NCBI GenBank assembly: GCA_036555005.1
Contig: DATBME010000005.1
Span: 1 to 25,067, forward strand
Length of the DNA stretch: 25,067 nt
From: DASSCW01 sp036555005
Lineage (GTDB): Bacteria > Chloroflexota > Limnocylindria > QHBO01
Reading direction: 5' to 3'
Shown: positions 6,694 through 16,923 of the stretch, piece after piece
Numbering within the stretch: the stretch's first letter is position 1
Layout of the letters: every line of letters starts with the position of its first letter
The notes under the pieces: model-generated
Seen by the model: only the letters and a program-made list of their open reading frames with translations
What the model was told of the DNA's origin: nothing
Database searches by the model: none
Translations under genes and position numbers: made by a program

Positions 6694-7782
6694 ATGCCGG
6701 TCCGAGTCCCGTCCCGCGTGCTCTCGTTCTTCAACGTGCCGATCCTGCGGCGCGTGGCCTACCACGCCCGGCGCATCGGCTCGCAGGTCGACCGTCACTT
6801 CTTCACCACCCTGCTGGCGGCGGTGCTGGGCTTCGTGGTGGTCGCCACGATCCTGGTCGCGACCCTCGAGAACAAGCTCAACCCGGGCGGCATCGGCACC
6901 ACCCTGCACTGGGCCATCACCACCGTCATCGGCTCCGGCGACGCGTCGTACGTGACCTCGCCCGGCGGCTTCGTGGTCGGATGGCTGCTGGCCTTCTTTG
7001 GCGTGGCCATCGTGGCCGCCCTGACCGGAGCGGTGGTGGGGTTCGTCATCGACTTTCTGCTCAAGGAGGGCCAGGGCATGGGAGCGGCCGGCTACCGCGA
7101 CCACATCGTCGTCTGCGGCTGGAACAGCACGGCCCGCGACCTGATCGAGGAGCTGAGGGGCGACGAGTACAACACCAAGGTCGTGGTGCTGCATGACAGC
7201 GAGCGCAACCCTGCCGGCGACGGGGTCTACTTCGTGCGCGGCGACATCACCGCCGAGGCCGACCTGCGACGCGCGGGCATCCCAGAGGCGGCGAGCGCCA
7301 TCGTCTTCCCGGCGGCGGGCACCAACGACGCGGACATGCGCTCGATCCTGTGCGTGATGGCGATCGAGTCGATCGCGCCCGATGTCCGGACCGTGGTGGA
7401 GGCCAACAACCCGTCCCACGTCGAGCACTTCCGTCGCGCCAAGGCCGACGAGGTGCTGGTCACCTCCACGCTCGCCTCCCGGCTCCTGGCACGATCCGCT
7501 CTCTACCCCGGCCTGTCGGAGCTGGTCACCGACCTCGTCTCCGGTGGCGCTGGGTCGGAGCTATACCGGATCGAGATCCCGGAGGAGCTGTGCGGCCTGT
7601 CGGTCGATGACTTCTCCGCCCGGCTGCGCGCCGACCACAAGGCGACGCTGCTGGCTGTGAGCCGTGGTGGCCGCGTGTCGATGAACCCGGCCACCGACTT
7701 CAAGCTGCAGCCGGGCGACGACGCGGTGGTGGTGGCCGAGTCGCTCGGCACGCTGGCGCCGCTGCGCCTGGCGATGGAATGA
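6694..7782 (+). CDS. Two-TM ion channel with RCK (TrkA-N/TrkA-C) domains, non-canonical filter
   Basis: A 362-residue membrane protein with the layout of RCK-gated potassium channels. TM1 is at about 37-57, a pore helix and filter at 68-83, TM2 at about 92-121, and an RCK N domain from about 137 with HIVVCGWNSTA as the Rossmann loop, then VYFVRGDIT and VVEANNP. A TrkA-C-like region follows at the C-terminus (MNPATDFKLQPGDDAVVV). The filter reads T-T-V-I-G-S-G-D where K+ channels have T-V-G-Y-G-D, so ion selectivity is uncertain. An alternative start upstream would add 15 residues. The stop overlaps the next gene's ATG (ATGA), implying coupled translation with the PLP decarboxylase. Confidence 0.82.
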   Translation: MPVRVPSRVLSFFNVPILRRVAYHARRIGSQVDRHFFTTLLAAVLGFVVVATILVATLENKLNPGGIGTTLHWAITTVIGSGDASYVTSPGGFVVGWLLAFFGVAIVAALTGAVVGFVIDFLLKEGQGMGAAGYRDHIVVCGWNSTARDLIEELRGDEYNTKVVVLHDSERNPAGDGVYFVRGDITAEADLRRAGIPEAASAIVFPAAGTNDADMRSILCVMAIESIAPDVRTVVEANNPSHVEHFRRAKADEVLVTSTLASRLLARSALYPGLSELVTDLVSGGAGSELYRIEIPEELCGLSVDDFSARLRADHKATLLAVSRGGRVSMNPATDFKLQPGDDAVVVAESLGTLAPLRLAME

Positions 7783-9218
7783 CGCCGATGGTCCGGACGG
7801 CCATGACCGATGCGGAGCGGATCGCGGCCCTCAAGGCCGAGCGCGACCGCGCGCTGGCGCGCGCCCACGAGCTGAGCGTCGCCTACCTGGCCACGCTCGA
7901 CGAGCGGCATGTCGGCGCCACCATGGATGCCCGGGGCATCCGTGACCGCCTGCGCTCCGAGCTCACCGATGCCGGCGAGGATGCCGAGACGGTGGTGGCG
8001 GACATGGCGGAGGCGCTCGACCCCGGCATCGTGGCCTCGACCGGACCGCGCTACTACGGCTTCGTGATCGGCGGAGCCGTGCCGGCGGCGTCGGCCGCCG
8101 ACATGCTGACCACCGCCTGGAACCAGAACGGGGCGCTGCATGCCCTCTCGCCGGCCGCCGCGGCGGCCGAGGAGATCGCCGGCGAGTGGATGCTCGACCT
8201 GCTCAGCCTGCCGGCCGATGCCAGCGTCGGCCTGCCCACCGGGGCCGGCCTGGGGAACGCCGTGGGACTGGCGGCGGCGCGTCATCGGCTGCTGCAGCGC
8301 GCCGGCTGGGACGTAGAGGCGGCCGGCCTGTACGGCGCGCCGGAGATCGTGGTCATGATCGGCGACGAGGCGCACGCCACGGTGCTGACCGCCCTCCAGT
8401 ACCTGGGCTTCGGCCGCGACCGCGTGACGCGCATCGGCTCGGACGCGCAGGGTCAGCTGCGGCTCGACCTGCTGCGCCCCGCCGTCGATCGGCTTGAGCC
8501 AGGCACCCCGCTGCTGGTGATCGCGCAGGCCGGCAACGTGAACACCGGCGGCTTCGACCCGGTCGGCGGGATCGCCGACCTGCTCGCCTCGCACCCGAAT
8601 TCCTGGCTGCACGTGGATGGCGCCTTCGGCCTGTGGGCCGCCGTCTCTCCCACACTGCGCCACCTGGTCGACGGGGTCGACAAGGCCGACTCGTGGTCGA
8701 CCGACGCGCACAAGTGGCTGAACGCAGGCTACGACTGCGGCTTCGTGGCGGTGCGCGACCCGGAGGCGCATCGCACGGCCATGGCCGCCACCGCCGCCTA
8801 CCTGCTGCGCAGCGACCAGCGCGAGTCGTGGGAGTACGTCTTCGATAGCTCGCGGCGCGCCCGCGGCTTCGCCCTGTACGCGGCCATCCGGTCCCTGGGC
8901 CGGGATGGGATCCGCGAGATGGTCGAGCGCTGCTGCCGGCTGGCGAGGCGCATCGCCGACCAGCTGGCCGAGGGCGGCGTCGAGATCCTGAACGAGGTGG
9001 TCCTCAACCAGGTCCTGGCTCGCTTCGGCGACGACGAGCGCACGCAGGCGGTCATCGCCCGGGTGCAGGCCGACGGCACGGCCTGGATGGGCGGCACCAG
9101 CTGGCGCGGCCTGGGCGCCATGCGCATCAGCGTCAGCAACTGGTCGACCACCGAGGCCGACGCGGATGCAACGGTCCAGGCCATCCTGCGCGCGGCGTTC
9201 GAGGTGGAAGCCGAGTGA
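7779..9218 (+). CDS. Group II pyridoxal-phosphate decarboxylase
   Basis: A 479-residue cytoplasmic PLP enzyme of the glutamate/aromatic amino-acid decarboxylase group. Visible: His199 in GDEAHAT (ring-stacking position), LHVDGAFG with Asp280 (pyridine-nitrogen contact), and the Schiff-base Lys312 in STDAHKWLN. The substrate-entry region GFVIGGAVPAASAADML is typical. It should decarboxylate an L-amino acid to an amine; which one cannot be told. ATG 7779 overlaps the channel stop; ATGs at 7788 and 7803 are possible, and the best similarity starts after 7803. Its stop overlaps the GTG of the first alpha/beta hydrolase, so channel, decarboxylase and hydrolase are translationally linked. Confidence 0.87.
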   Translation: MTPMVRTAMTDAERIAALKAERDRALARAHELSVAYLATLDERHVGATMDARGIRDRLRSELTDAGEDAETVVADMAEALDPGIVASTGPRYYGFVIGGAVPAASAADMLTTAWNQNGALHALSPAAAAAEEIAGEWMLDLLSLPADASVGLPTGAGLGNAVGLAAARHRLLQRAGWDVEAAGLYGAPEIVVMIGDEAHATVLTALQYLGFGRDRVTRIGSDAQGQLRLDLLRPAVDRLEPGTPLLVIAQAGNVNTGGFDPVGGIADLLASHPNSWLHVDGAFGLWAAVSPTLRHLVDGVDKADSWSTDAHKWLNAGYDCGFVAVRDPEAHRTAMAATAAYLLRSDQRESWEYVFDSSRRARGFALYAAIRSLGRDGIREMVERCCRLARRIADQLAEGGVEILNEVVLNQVLARFGDDERTQAVIARVQADGTAWMGGTSWRGLGAMRISVSNWSTTEADADATVQAILRAAFEVEAE

Positions 9219-10054
9219 AGCTGAGCGGCGACCCCATCTCCCTCCGCGAGGCCTGGCTCGACCTCGACGGGCGCCGCCTGCTGTACCGGACACACGGCGA
9301 GTCTCCGCCTCCGTCGGACGCGCCCGTCCTGATCCACGTGCACGGCTTCGCCATCTCCGGCCGCTACCTGATGCCCACCGCCTGGCGGCTGGCCAAGGAG
9401 TTCCGGACGTACGTTCCCGACCTGCCGGGATTCGGCCGCAGCGAACGTCCGCCGCATCCGTTCGACATCCCGGAGCTGGCCGATGCGCTGGCGCGCTTCA
9501 TGGACGAGGTCGGCGTCGAGCGCGCGACGCTGCTCGGGAACTCGCTCGGCTGTCCCATCATCGGCGAGTTCATCGACCACTATCCGGATCGGGCAGAGCG
9601 GGCCATCTTCGTCTCGCCCGCCGGCGGGCTCTACAACCAGCCGTTCCGCAGGGGCCTCTCGCAGCTGATCGTCGATACCCTGCGGGAGCCACCGGGCATG
9701 GCCAAGTTCGTCGTCACCGACTACCTGGCCTACGGTCCGGTCGCGACCTACAACCTCATCCGCGCGATGCTCGCCTACCCGACCACCGAGCGGATCGCGG
9801 AGCTGACGCTGCCGGTGCTCGTCGTGCTGGGCGATCGCGACCCGTTTGTCAGCGAGCGCTGGGTCAAGCGGCGCGCGGCGGGCCTGCCGCATGTCACCGG
9901 CGTGACCATCCACGGTGCCGCACACGCGATCAACTTCTCGCATCCCGAGCAGCTGGCGAACGTCGTCCGCAGCTGGATGGCCGATCGGCCGATCGTCGAC
10001 GACCCGGCCGCGCCAGGCCGAGTGCGCGTCTTCCTGAGCCCCGGCACGGGCTAG
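9215..10054 (+). CDS. Alpha/beta hydrolase 1
   Basis: A 279-residue alpha/beta-fold hydrolase. Seen: oxyanion loop HVHGFAISG (41-49), DLPGFGRSERP, nucleophile elbow GNSLG with Ser110, acid Asp209 in GDRDPF, and His237 in GAAHAINFSHPEQL. The catalytic triad is complete. The start is GTG 9215, overlapping the decarboxylase stop by 4 bases (GTGA). Likely an esterase, C-C hydrolase or similar; the substrate is unknown. It is followed by a second, divergent alpha/beta hydrolase two bases downstream, so the pair is probably cotranslated. Confidence 0.87.
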   Translation: MKLSGDPISLREAWLDLDGRRLLYRTHGESPPPSDAPVLIHVHGFAISGRYLMPTAWRLAKEFRTYVPDLPGFGRSERPPHPFDIPELADALARFMDEVGVERATLLGNSLGCPIIGEFIDHYPDRAERAIFVSPAGGLYNQPFRRGLSQLIVDTLREPPGMAKFVVTDYLAYGPVATYNLIRAMLAYPTTERIAELTLPVLVVLGDRDPFVSERWVKRRAAGLPHVTGVTIHGAAHAINFSHPEQLANVVRSWMADRPIVDDPAAPGRVRVFLSPGTG

Positions 10055-10056
10055 TC

Positions 10057-10773
10057 GTGGACGGCCGGCCGCGACATGGCCCGGTCGTGGCCATGCAGGC
10101 CGGCTCGGGTCCGCCCCTCGTCCTGCTTCATGGCCTCGCCGGCTCGGCTGCCTGGTGGGAGCACAACCTGCCCGCCCTGGCTGCCCGGTTCCACGTCATG
10201 GCCATTGACCTGCCGGGCTTCGGCTCCAGCCATCCGGACGCGCGGCTCATCCTGGACGAGGTGCCCGCCCAGGTGGCCGGGCTGATGGGCGAGCTGGGCA
10301 TCGAGCGAGCGCATGTCATCGGCCACTCCATGGGCGGTCTGGTGGCCGGGGGCCTTGCCGCCGACCACCCCGAGCGCGTCGATCGGCTGGTGCTGGTTGA
10401 CGCCGGGTTCCTGTCGCTCGACCCCACCTGGCGGCACCGCATCACCGGGCTCGTGCGGACGTTGCCGTGGACCTCACCCAGCATCATGCCGGTCCTGCTG
10501 CGCGACCTGCTTCGCTCCGGCCCGATCCGGATGGCCCGTGCCACCGCCGACCTGCTGCGCCAGGACTGGCGCCATAAGCTGCCGGCCATCACCGCGCCGA
10601 CGCTCGTCATCTGGGGCCAGCACGATCGCGTCTGCAACCCCCGCATCGGCGAGCAGATCGCGGCCACCGTCCCAGGCGCCCGGCTGGTCGTCATCCGCGG
10701 CGCCGGCCACAACCCGATGTGGGAGAAGCCCGCCGACTTCGACCGCGAGGTCCTCGCCTTCCTGCGCGGCTAG
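10057..10773 (+). CDS. Alpha/beta hydrolase 2
   Basis: A 238-residue alpha/beta hydrolase. Seen: LVLLHGLAGSAAWW (oxyanion region, 21-34), DLPGFGSS, GHSMGG with nucleophile Ser91, Asp190 in WGQHDRV, and His218 in GAGHNPMWEKP. The triad is complete. The start is taken as GTG 10057, two bases after the previous stop; ATG 10093 is an alternative just before the conserved core. The sequence is clearly different from hydrolase 1 (GNSLG against GHSMGG, different cap), so this is not a recent duplication. It is the last gene of the channel-decarboxylase-hydrolase run. Confidence 0.85.
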   Translation: MDGRPRHGPVVAMQAGSGPPLVLLHGLAGSAAWWEHNLPALAARFHVMAIDLPGFGSSHPDARLILDEVPAQVAGLMGELGIERAHVIGHSMGGLVAGGLAADHPERVDRLVLVDAGFLSLDPTWRHRITGLVRTLPWTSPSIMPVLLRDLLRSGPIRMARATADLLRQDWRHKLPAITAPTLVIWGQHDRVCNPRIGEQIAATVPGARLVVIRGAGHNPMWEKPADFDREVLAFLRG

Positions 10774-10802
10774 TGGGTGTGGTGTAATCGGCGATCAGAA
10801 CC

Positions 10803-10816
10803 GCGGCGCGCGCCGC
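10803..10816. promoter_or_regulatory. GC-rich perfect palindrome before the aminotransferase gene
   Basis: GCGGCGCGCGCCGC is a perfect 14-bp palindrome placed 5 bases before the ribosome site GGAGGT (10822-10827) of the aminotransferase gene. It could be an operator or an RNA hairpin affecting translation. In such GC-rich DNA it could also arise by chance. Confidence 0.3.
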
Positions 10817-10832
10817 CGCTCGGAGGTACCCA

Positions 10833-12164
10833 ATGACCATCTCCGCCGACCGGTTGACGACCGAGGAGATCCTGCGGCTCAACCGGGACTACACCTTCTT
10901 CTCGTGGTCGGCCCAGGCCAAGATCAGCCCCATCGTCATCGACCGGGCGGAGGGCATCTACTTCTGGGACCCGGACGGCAAGCGCTACATCGACTTCAAC
11001 TCGCAGCTGATGAGCATCAACATCGGCCACGGCGACGCGCGGGTGGCCGACGCCATCGCCGAGCAGGCGCATCGGCTCGCCTTCGCCGCACCGCAGTTCG
11101 CCACCGAGGTTCGCGGCCGGCTGGGGCAGCTGCTGGCCGAGCTGACGCCGGGTGACCTGAACACCTTCTTCTTCACCCTGGGCGGCGCGGAGGCCAACGA
11201 GAACGCCCTGCGCCTGGCGAGGATGTTCACCGGCCGCCAGAAGGTGATCGCGCGCTACCGCTCGTACCACGGCGCCACCGCCGGCGCAATCAGCGCCACC
11301 GGCGACCCGCGGCGCTGGGCGAACGAGCCGGCGGTTCCAGGCGTGGTGCGCGTGCTCGACCCGCAGCGGTACCCGTCCGGCGAGTCGGAGCCGGTGGAGC
11401 AGCACCTCGCGTACCTGGACGAGGTCATCAACTACGAGGGGCCGCACACCATCGCCGCCTTCATCCTGGAGACGGTGGTCGGCACCAACGGGATCCTGAT
11501 CCCGCCCGACGGCTACCTGCAGGGCGTGCGCGAGCTGTGCGACCGCTACGGCATCCTGCTCATCGCCGACGAGGTGATGGCCGGCTTCGGCCGCACCGGA
11601 CGCTGGTTCGCGGTCGACCACTGGGGCGTGGTGCCGGACCTGCTGACCATGGCCAAGGGGCTGACCAGCTCCTACCTGCCGCTGGGCGCGGTGGCCATGG
11701 CGCCGCGCATCGCCGAGGCCTTCAACGACCGCGTCTACTTCGGCGGCCTCACCTACTCGGCGCACCCGGTCAGCTGTGCGGCGGCCATCGCCGCGGTCAA
11801 CGTGCTGCGCGACGACGACCTGGTGGGCAATGCCGCCCGGCTCGGGCCGGTCCTCGGCGGGCACCTGGCCCGGCTGCAGGCCAGCCATCCGAGCGTCGGC
11901 GAGGTGCGCAACCTGGGGCTGTTCGGGGTCTTCCAGCTGGTGCGCGATCGGTCCACCCGTGAGCCGATGGCTCCCTTCAACGGCTCATCCCCCGAGATGG
12001 TGGCGCTGGATGCCCGCCTCAAAAACGACGGCCTGTACACGATGCAGCACTGGGACAGTGTCTTCACCAATCCGCCGCTGTGCATCACCGAGGAGCAGCT
12101 GGGCGAGGCGTTCGCGATCATTGACGGCGCGCTGGAAGTGACCGACGCTGCCGTTGGCAGATAG
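10833..12164 (+). CDS. Class III PLP aminotransferase (omega-amino acid / taurine-type)
   Basis: A 443-residue aminotransferase of the fold-type I class III family. Visible: TFFSWSAQ (21-28), GGAEANENALRLARM (117-131), RYRSYHGAT (141-149), IADEVMAGFGRTG with Asp246, and the Schiff-base Lys275 in TMAKGLTSS. The SWSAQ start and RYRSYHGAT segment are what I remember from taurine:2-oxoglutarate and omega-amino acid aminotransferases. Beta-alanine or a related omega-amine would fit the nitrilase and NCS1 neighbours. ATG 10833 has GGAGGT 5 bases upstream. It is followed after 119 bases by the NCS1 transporter on the same strand. Confidence 0.87.
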   Translation: MTISADRLTTEEILRLNRDYTFFSWSAQAKISPIVIDRAEGIYFWDPDGKRYIDFNSQLMSINIGHGDARVADAIAEQAHRLAFAAPQFATEVRGRLGQLLAELTPGDLNTFFFTLGGAEANENALRLARMFTGRQKVIARYRSYHGATAGAISATGDPRRWANEPAVPGVVRVLDPQRYPSGESEPVEQHLAYLDEVINYEGPHTIAAFILETVVGTNGILIPPDGYLQGVRELCDRYGILLIADEVMAGFGRTGRWFAVDHWGVVPDLLTMAKGLTSSYLPLGAVAMAPRIAEAFNDRVYFGGLTYSAHPVSCAAAIAAVNVLRDDDLVGNAARLGPVLGGHLARLQASHPSVGEVRNLGLFGVFQLVRDRSTREPMAPFNGSSPEMVALDARLKNDGLYTMQHWDSVFTNPPLCITEEQLGEAFAIIDGALEVTDAAVGR

Positions 12165-12283
12165 CACGCACTGGAGGTACTGCCACTGATCGTCAGCATT
12201 GGAGGAGGAACTCATCGCCGGTTGAGCCCGGGCCGACGAGGAGCGGGGGCGCCCAATCGGGCTGACCCAGTCGGAGGTGGTCC
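12165..12283 (+). promoter_or_regulatory. Possibly structured leader between aminotransferase and NCS1 genes
   Basis: These 119 bases can pair TCAGCATTGG (12193-12202) with CCAAT (12253-12257) plus GCTGA (12261-12265), giving a 10-bp stem with a 3-base bulge just before the ribosome site GGAGGT (12273-12278). Two extra Shine-Dalgarno-like runs lie inside, at about 12171-12176 and 12201-12208, without a convincing gene after them. No known riboswitch is recognised. Confidence 0.3.
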
Positions 12284-13873
<1,590 letters not shown>

Positions 13874-13876
13874 CCT

Positions 13877-15100
13877 TCAGTCGCGCTCAGTCGATCGACC
13901 GGGGTTCCCTTCCGAGGGGGCTCCGGTCGCTCCCTCCCGGGCGACATCGTCCCCCGCGCCCCGAACCAGGCGGGGCAGGAACGGCGGGACCACCAGGGTC
14001 GTCACCACCGCCATGCCGATGACCACGCTGTAGAGGGCGCGGTCGATCGCCCCGGCTGCCAGACCGAGGCCCGCCACCACGATGCCGACCTCGCCGCGCG
14101 GTACCATGCCCCACCCCACCAGCAGCGCGCTGCGCCATCCCAGCCGGAGCGCGCCGAGCGTCGCACCGATCAGCTTGGTCAGCACGGCCACGACGGTGAT
14201 CAGCACCAGGAGGCCGATGACCGGCAGGGTGGTGAATGGGGCGATGTCGAGCTGCGCTCCAATGGTGCCGAAGAAGAACGGGGTGAAGAAGGCGGCCAGC
14301 GGCGCAACCTCCTGCTCGAGGGCATGCCGCTCGTTGGACTCCCCGACAACCATCCCCGCCAGGAACGCCCCGATGATCGCGGCCAGGCCAATCTGCGCCG
14401 CCAGCGCGGCCAGGCCAAGCATGAGGATCATGCCGGGCAGGAACGGCGTCGACGCGAACTCCGGATCAGTGAGCAGAGACGGCCTGCGGCGCAGCAGGCG
14501 GGTGCCTACCAGCAGCACCACCGCGATGAACGCAAACGCCAGCCCCACGAGGACGGCGATCTGCCCGGGTGCCACCGATCCGGCTGCCAGGCCGGTGGCG
14601 ACGGCCAAGATCAGCATGGCGAGCACGTCATCGATGACCGCCGCGCCGAGGATCACGCGGCCGGGGCGGGACTGCAGGACGTTCGCCTCGGCCAGCACGC
14701 GAGCGCTGATGCCCACGCTCGTCGCAGTCAGCGCCGCGCTCAGGAACACGCTCTCCTCGAGCCGGTAGCCCAGCCCCATCCCCACCGCCAGCCCGCCGAC
14801 CAGCGGCAGGGCGACCCCAAGCACGCCAACAGCGGCAGCAATCACGCCAACGCGCAGCACGTCGCCCACGCGGGTCTCGACTCCAACCTGGAAGAGCAGG
14901 ATCACCACGCCGATCTCGGCGAAGAGGCTGGTTTCAGGGGAGACCTCATACAGTCCGAGCACCGCAGGGCCCACAACCAGTCCGCCGAGGATCTCGCCGA
15001 TGAGCGTGGGCTGCCGCAGCCGCTTGAAGACCTCGTCACCCACCTTGGCGGCCAGCAGCAGGAAGAAGAGCTGCGCCAGGACTTCGGCCAGGTGCTCCAT
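13877..15100 (-). CDS. CPA2 family cation:proton antiporter, DD type
   Basis: A 407-residue membrane antiporter with about 12-13 segments and no nucleotide-binding RCK domain. Seen: LRQPTLIGEILGGLVVGP (28-45), LFQVGVETR (69-77), ALTATSVGISARVL (123-136) and GAAVIDDVLAM (152-162). The Asp157-Asp158 pair corresponds to the paired aspartates of electrogenic NapA-type Na+/H+ antiporters, so Na+ (or K+) export against H+ is the likely job. It is the third gene of an operon with a CBS protein and an ArsB/NhaD-type carrier; its ATG follows the carrier's stop by 4 bases. The C-terminal ~30 residues are polar and low in complexity. Confidence 0.9.
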   Translation of the reverse strand: MEHLAEVLAQLFFLLLAAKVGDEVFKRLRQPTLIGEILGGLVVGPAVLGLYEVSPETSLFAEIGVVILLFQVGVETRVGDVLRVGVIAAAVGVLGVALPLVGGLAVGMGLGYRLEESVFLSAALTATSVGISARVLAEANVLQSRPGRVILGAAVIDDVLAMLILAVATGLAAGSVAPGQIAVLVGLAFAFIAVVLLVGTRLLRRRPSLLTDPEFASTPFLPGMILMLGLAALAAQIGLAAIIGAFLAGMVVGESNERHALEQEVAPLAAFFTPFFFGTIGAQLDIAPFTTLPVIGLLVLITVVAVLTKLIGATLGALRLGWRSALLVGWGMVPRGEVGIVVAGLGLAAGAIDRALYSVVIGMAVVTTLVVPPFLPRLVRGAGDDVAREGATGAPSEGNPGRSTERD

Positions 15101-15104
15101 TGGA

Positions 15105-16379
15105 CTAGTTCAGGTAGCGCAGCCAGAGGTAGATCGTCGAGATCACCATGGTGGCCAGCGTGACCGTCAGCCCGTAGCGCAGGTAGGTGCCGAAGGTGAT
15201 CCGGTGACCCTCTCGGTCGGAGAGGGCAGCGAGCACCACGTTTGCCGAGGCACCGATGATGGTGGCGTTGCCGCCCAGGTCCGCACCGATGGCCAACGCC
15301 CACCACAGCACGTCACCGGATGGCCCATGTTCGGCCGTCAGCTGGGCCACCAGCGGCGTCATGGTGGCCGCGTATGGAATGTTGTCGATGACCGCCGACG
15401 CGAAGGCCGAGACCCAGAGAAGCAGGTAGGCCGTGCCCGCCAGCGCACCGCCGGTGATCGCAGTGACCAGTTCTGCCGCGGCGTCGATCAGCCCAATCTC
15501 GATGATCCCCGCCACCAACATGAAGAGCCCGATGAAGAAGAACAGGGTCGGCCATTCCACCTCCCGCAGCACTTGACGTGGGTCCTGCCGGGTGACGAGC
15601 ATCAGGCCAAACGCGCCCGTCATCGCCACCGTCGCCGCCTCCAGCTGCAGGACCCCATGCAGCACGAAGCCCGCCAGCGTGAGGGCGAGCACGACCAGCG
15701 ACCGCCGCAAGAGCGACGGATCCTCGATCATCCGACGCTCATCGAGCGCGAGCAGGGCCCTGACCCGCTCCTTGTCGACCACCAGGTAGGAGCGGAAGAT
15801 CCAGCGCGCGGCGACCAGGTACAGCGCCAACAGGATCACCATCAGCGGGGCCATGTTGGCCAGAAAGGCATTGAAGTCCAGGTCGGCTGCGCTGCCAATC
15901 AGGATGTTCGGTGGATCACCGATCAGCGTCGCCGCACCGCCGATGTTCGACGCCAGGATCTGGCTGATGATCAGCGGCAGCGGACTCATGCCCAGGCCCG
16001 CGGCCAGGAACAGGGTCACCGGCCCGATCAGGACGACGGTGGTGACGTTGTCCAGGAAGGCGGACAGGATGGCGGTCGCCAGCGTCATCACGACCAGGAC
16101 TCGATATGGGTCGGCAGCCGCCAGGCGTGCGGACCGAACCGCCATCCAGCCGAAGATGCCCGTGCGGCGAACGATGTCGGCCAGGATCATCATCCCGGCC
16201 AGAAGGAAGATCACGTTGAGGTCGATATGGGCAAATGCCTCCTCCTGGTCGATGACGCCAAGCAGCACCATCGCCAGGCCGCCGGACACGGCGGCAACGG
16301 TCTTGTCGACCTTCTCGCTGGCTATCACCGCGTAGGTCACGACGAAGACGGCGATCCCGATCGCGACCACCGGCGTCAT
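15105..16379 (-). CDS. ArsB/NhaD ion-transporter superfamily permease
   Basis: A 424-residue membrane protein of the ion transporter (IT) superfamily. Two inverted structural repeats are visible through SAFLDNVTTVV (106-116) and, later, ASAVIDNIPYAA; IGDPPNILIGSA (153-164) is typical of ArsB/NhaD/SLC13-like carriers, and GADLGGNATIIGASANVV closes the second repeat. Likely substrates are Na+/H+ exchange or an anion. No arsenic resistance genes lie nearby, whereas antiporters do, so NhaD-like function is favoured (inference). ATG 16379 overlaps the stop of the CBS gene (ATGA) with GGAGG about 9 bases upstream; ATG 16388 is a weaker alternative. Confidence 0.88.
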   Translation of the reverse strand: MTPVVAIGIAVFVVTYAVIASEKVDKTVAAVSGGLAMVLLGVIDQEEAFAHIDLNVIFLLAGMMILADIVRRTGIFGWMAVRSARLAAADPYRVLVVMTLATAILSAFLDNVTTVVLIGPVTLFLAAGLGMSPLPLIISQILASNIGGAATLIGDPPNILIGSAADLDFNAFLANMAPLMVILLALYLVAARWIFRSYLVVDKERVRALLALDERRMIEDPSLLRRSLVVLALTLAGFVLHGVLQLEAATVAMTGAFGLMLVTRQDPRQVLREVEWPTLFFFIGLFMLVAGIIEIGLIDAAAELVTAITGGALAGTAYLLLWVSAFASAVIDNIPYAATMTPLVAQLTAEHGPSGDVLWWALAIGADLGGNATIIGASANVVLAALSDREGHRITFGTYLRYGLTVTLATMVISTIYLWLRYLN

Positions 16380-16903
16380 TCCCGCCATCCCTCCTGGCCG
16401 GGTTCGACCAGCCCGGCGCGACCGGTGGCTCCGGTCCACAGCACCAGCAGCTCGAGCTGGTCGAGGTAGCCGATGACGCGACGGTCAGCGTCGATCAGCG
16501 GCAGACCATCAAGGCCCGACTCGTGCAGCTCACGGAACGCGTCGCGCACGGCGTCCTGCGGGTGCACCGCGTGCGGCGCGGCCATCACGTCTGCGGCGAC
16601 GCGAGCGCCGATCTTCTCGGCATAGCGCAAAGCTGCCGGCACGTCGGCGATCTCGCCGAGGAACTCTTCCGGAACCACCTTGACGAAGATGTCGTTCAGC
16701 AGCTCGACGACGCTCACCACGCCAATCAGCCGCAGCTCGTCGTCCACGATGGCGATCGTCCGGCACGCCGGATTCGCAATCGCCGCTTCCGCCAGATCGC
16801 GAAGGGAGTCTCCTGCTCGAGCCAGGATCGGCTCCGTTCCCCTGACCAGCCGCGCGACCTCTTCGACCGGCGTGGCCTGGGTGATGCCCTCCGGGGTCTC
16901 CAC
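16376..16903 (-). CDS. CBS-domain protein
   Basis: A 175-residue soluble protein made of a CBS-domain pair (Bateman module). First CBS: about residues 18-72, with RTIAIVDDELRLIGVVSVV. Second: about 104-158, starting VAADVMAAPHAVHPQDAV and including DGLPLIDADRRVIGYL. CBS pairs bind adenosine ligands such as AMP, ATP or c-di-AMP and gate transporters or enzymes. Here the gene overlaps the ArsB/NhaD-type permease by 4 bases, so it probably regulates that carrier. The GTG start at 16903 has GAGGG 9 bases upstream. A terminator-like hairpin lies about 20 bases before the start. Confidence 0.87.
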   Translation of the reverse strand: METPEGITQATPVEEVARLVRGTEPILARAGDSLRDLAEAAIANPACRTIAIVDDELRLIGVVSVVELLNDIFVKVVPEEFLGEIADVPAALRYAEKIGARVAADVMAAPHAVHPQDAVRDAFRELHESGLDGLPLIDADRRVIGYLDQLELLVLWTGATGRAGLVEPGQEGWRE

Positions 16904-16923
16904 GATCAGCCGCCCTCATATGG

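Noticed and set aside
9215..10773. Recent tandem duplication of the two alpha/beta hydrolases.
   Set aside because: The nucleophile elbows, cap regions and lengths differ strongly, so they are distinct family members.
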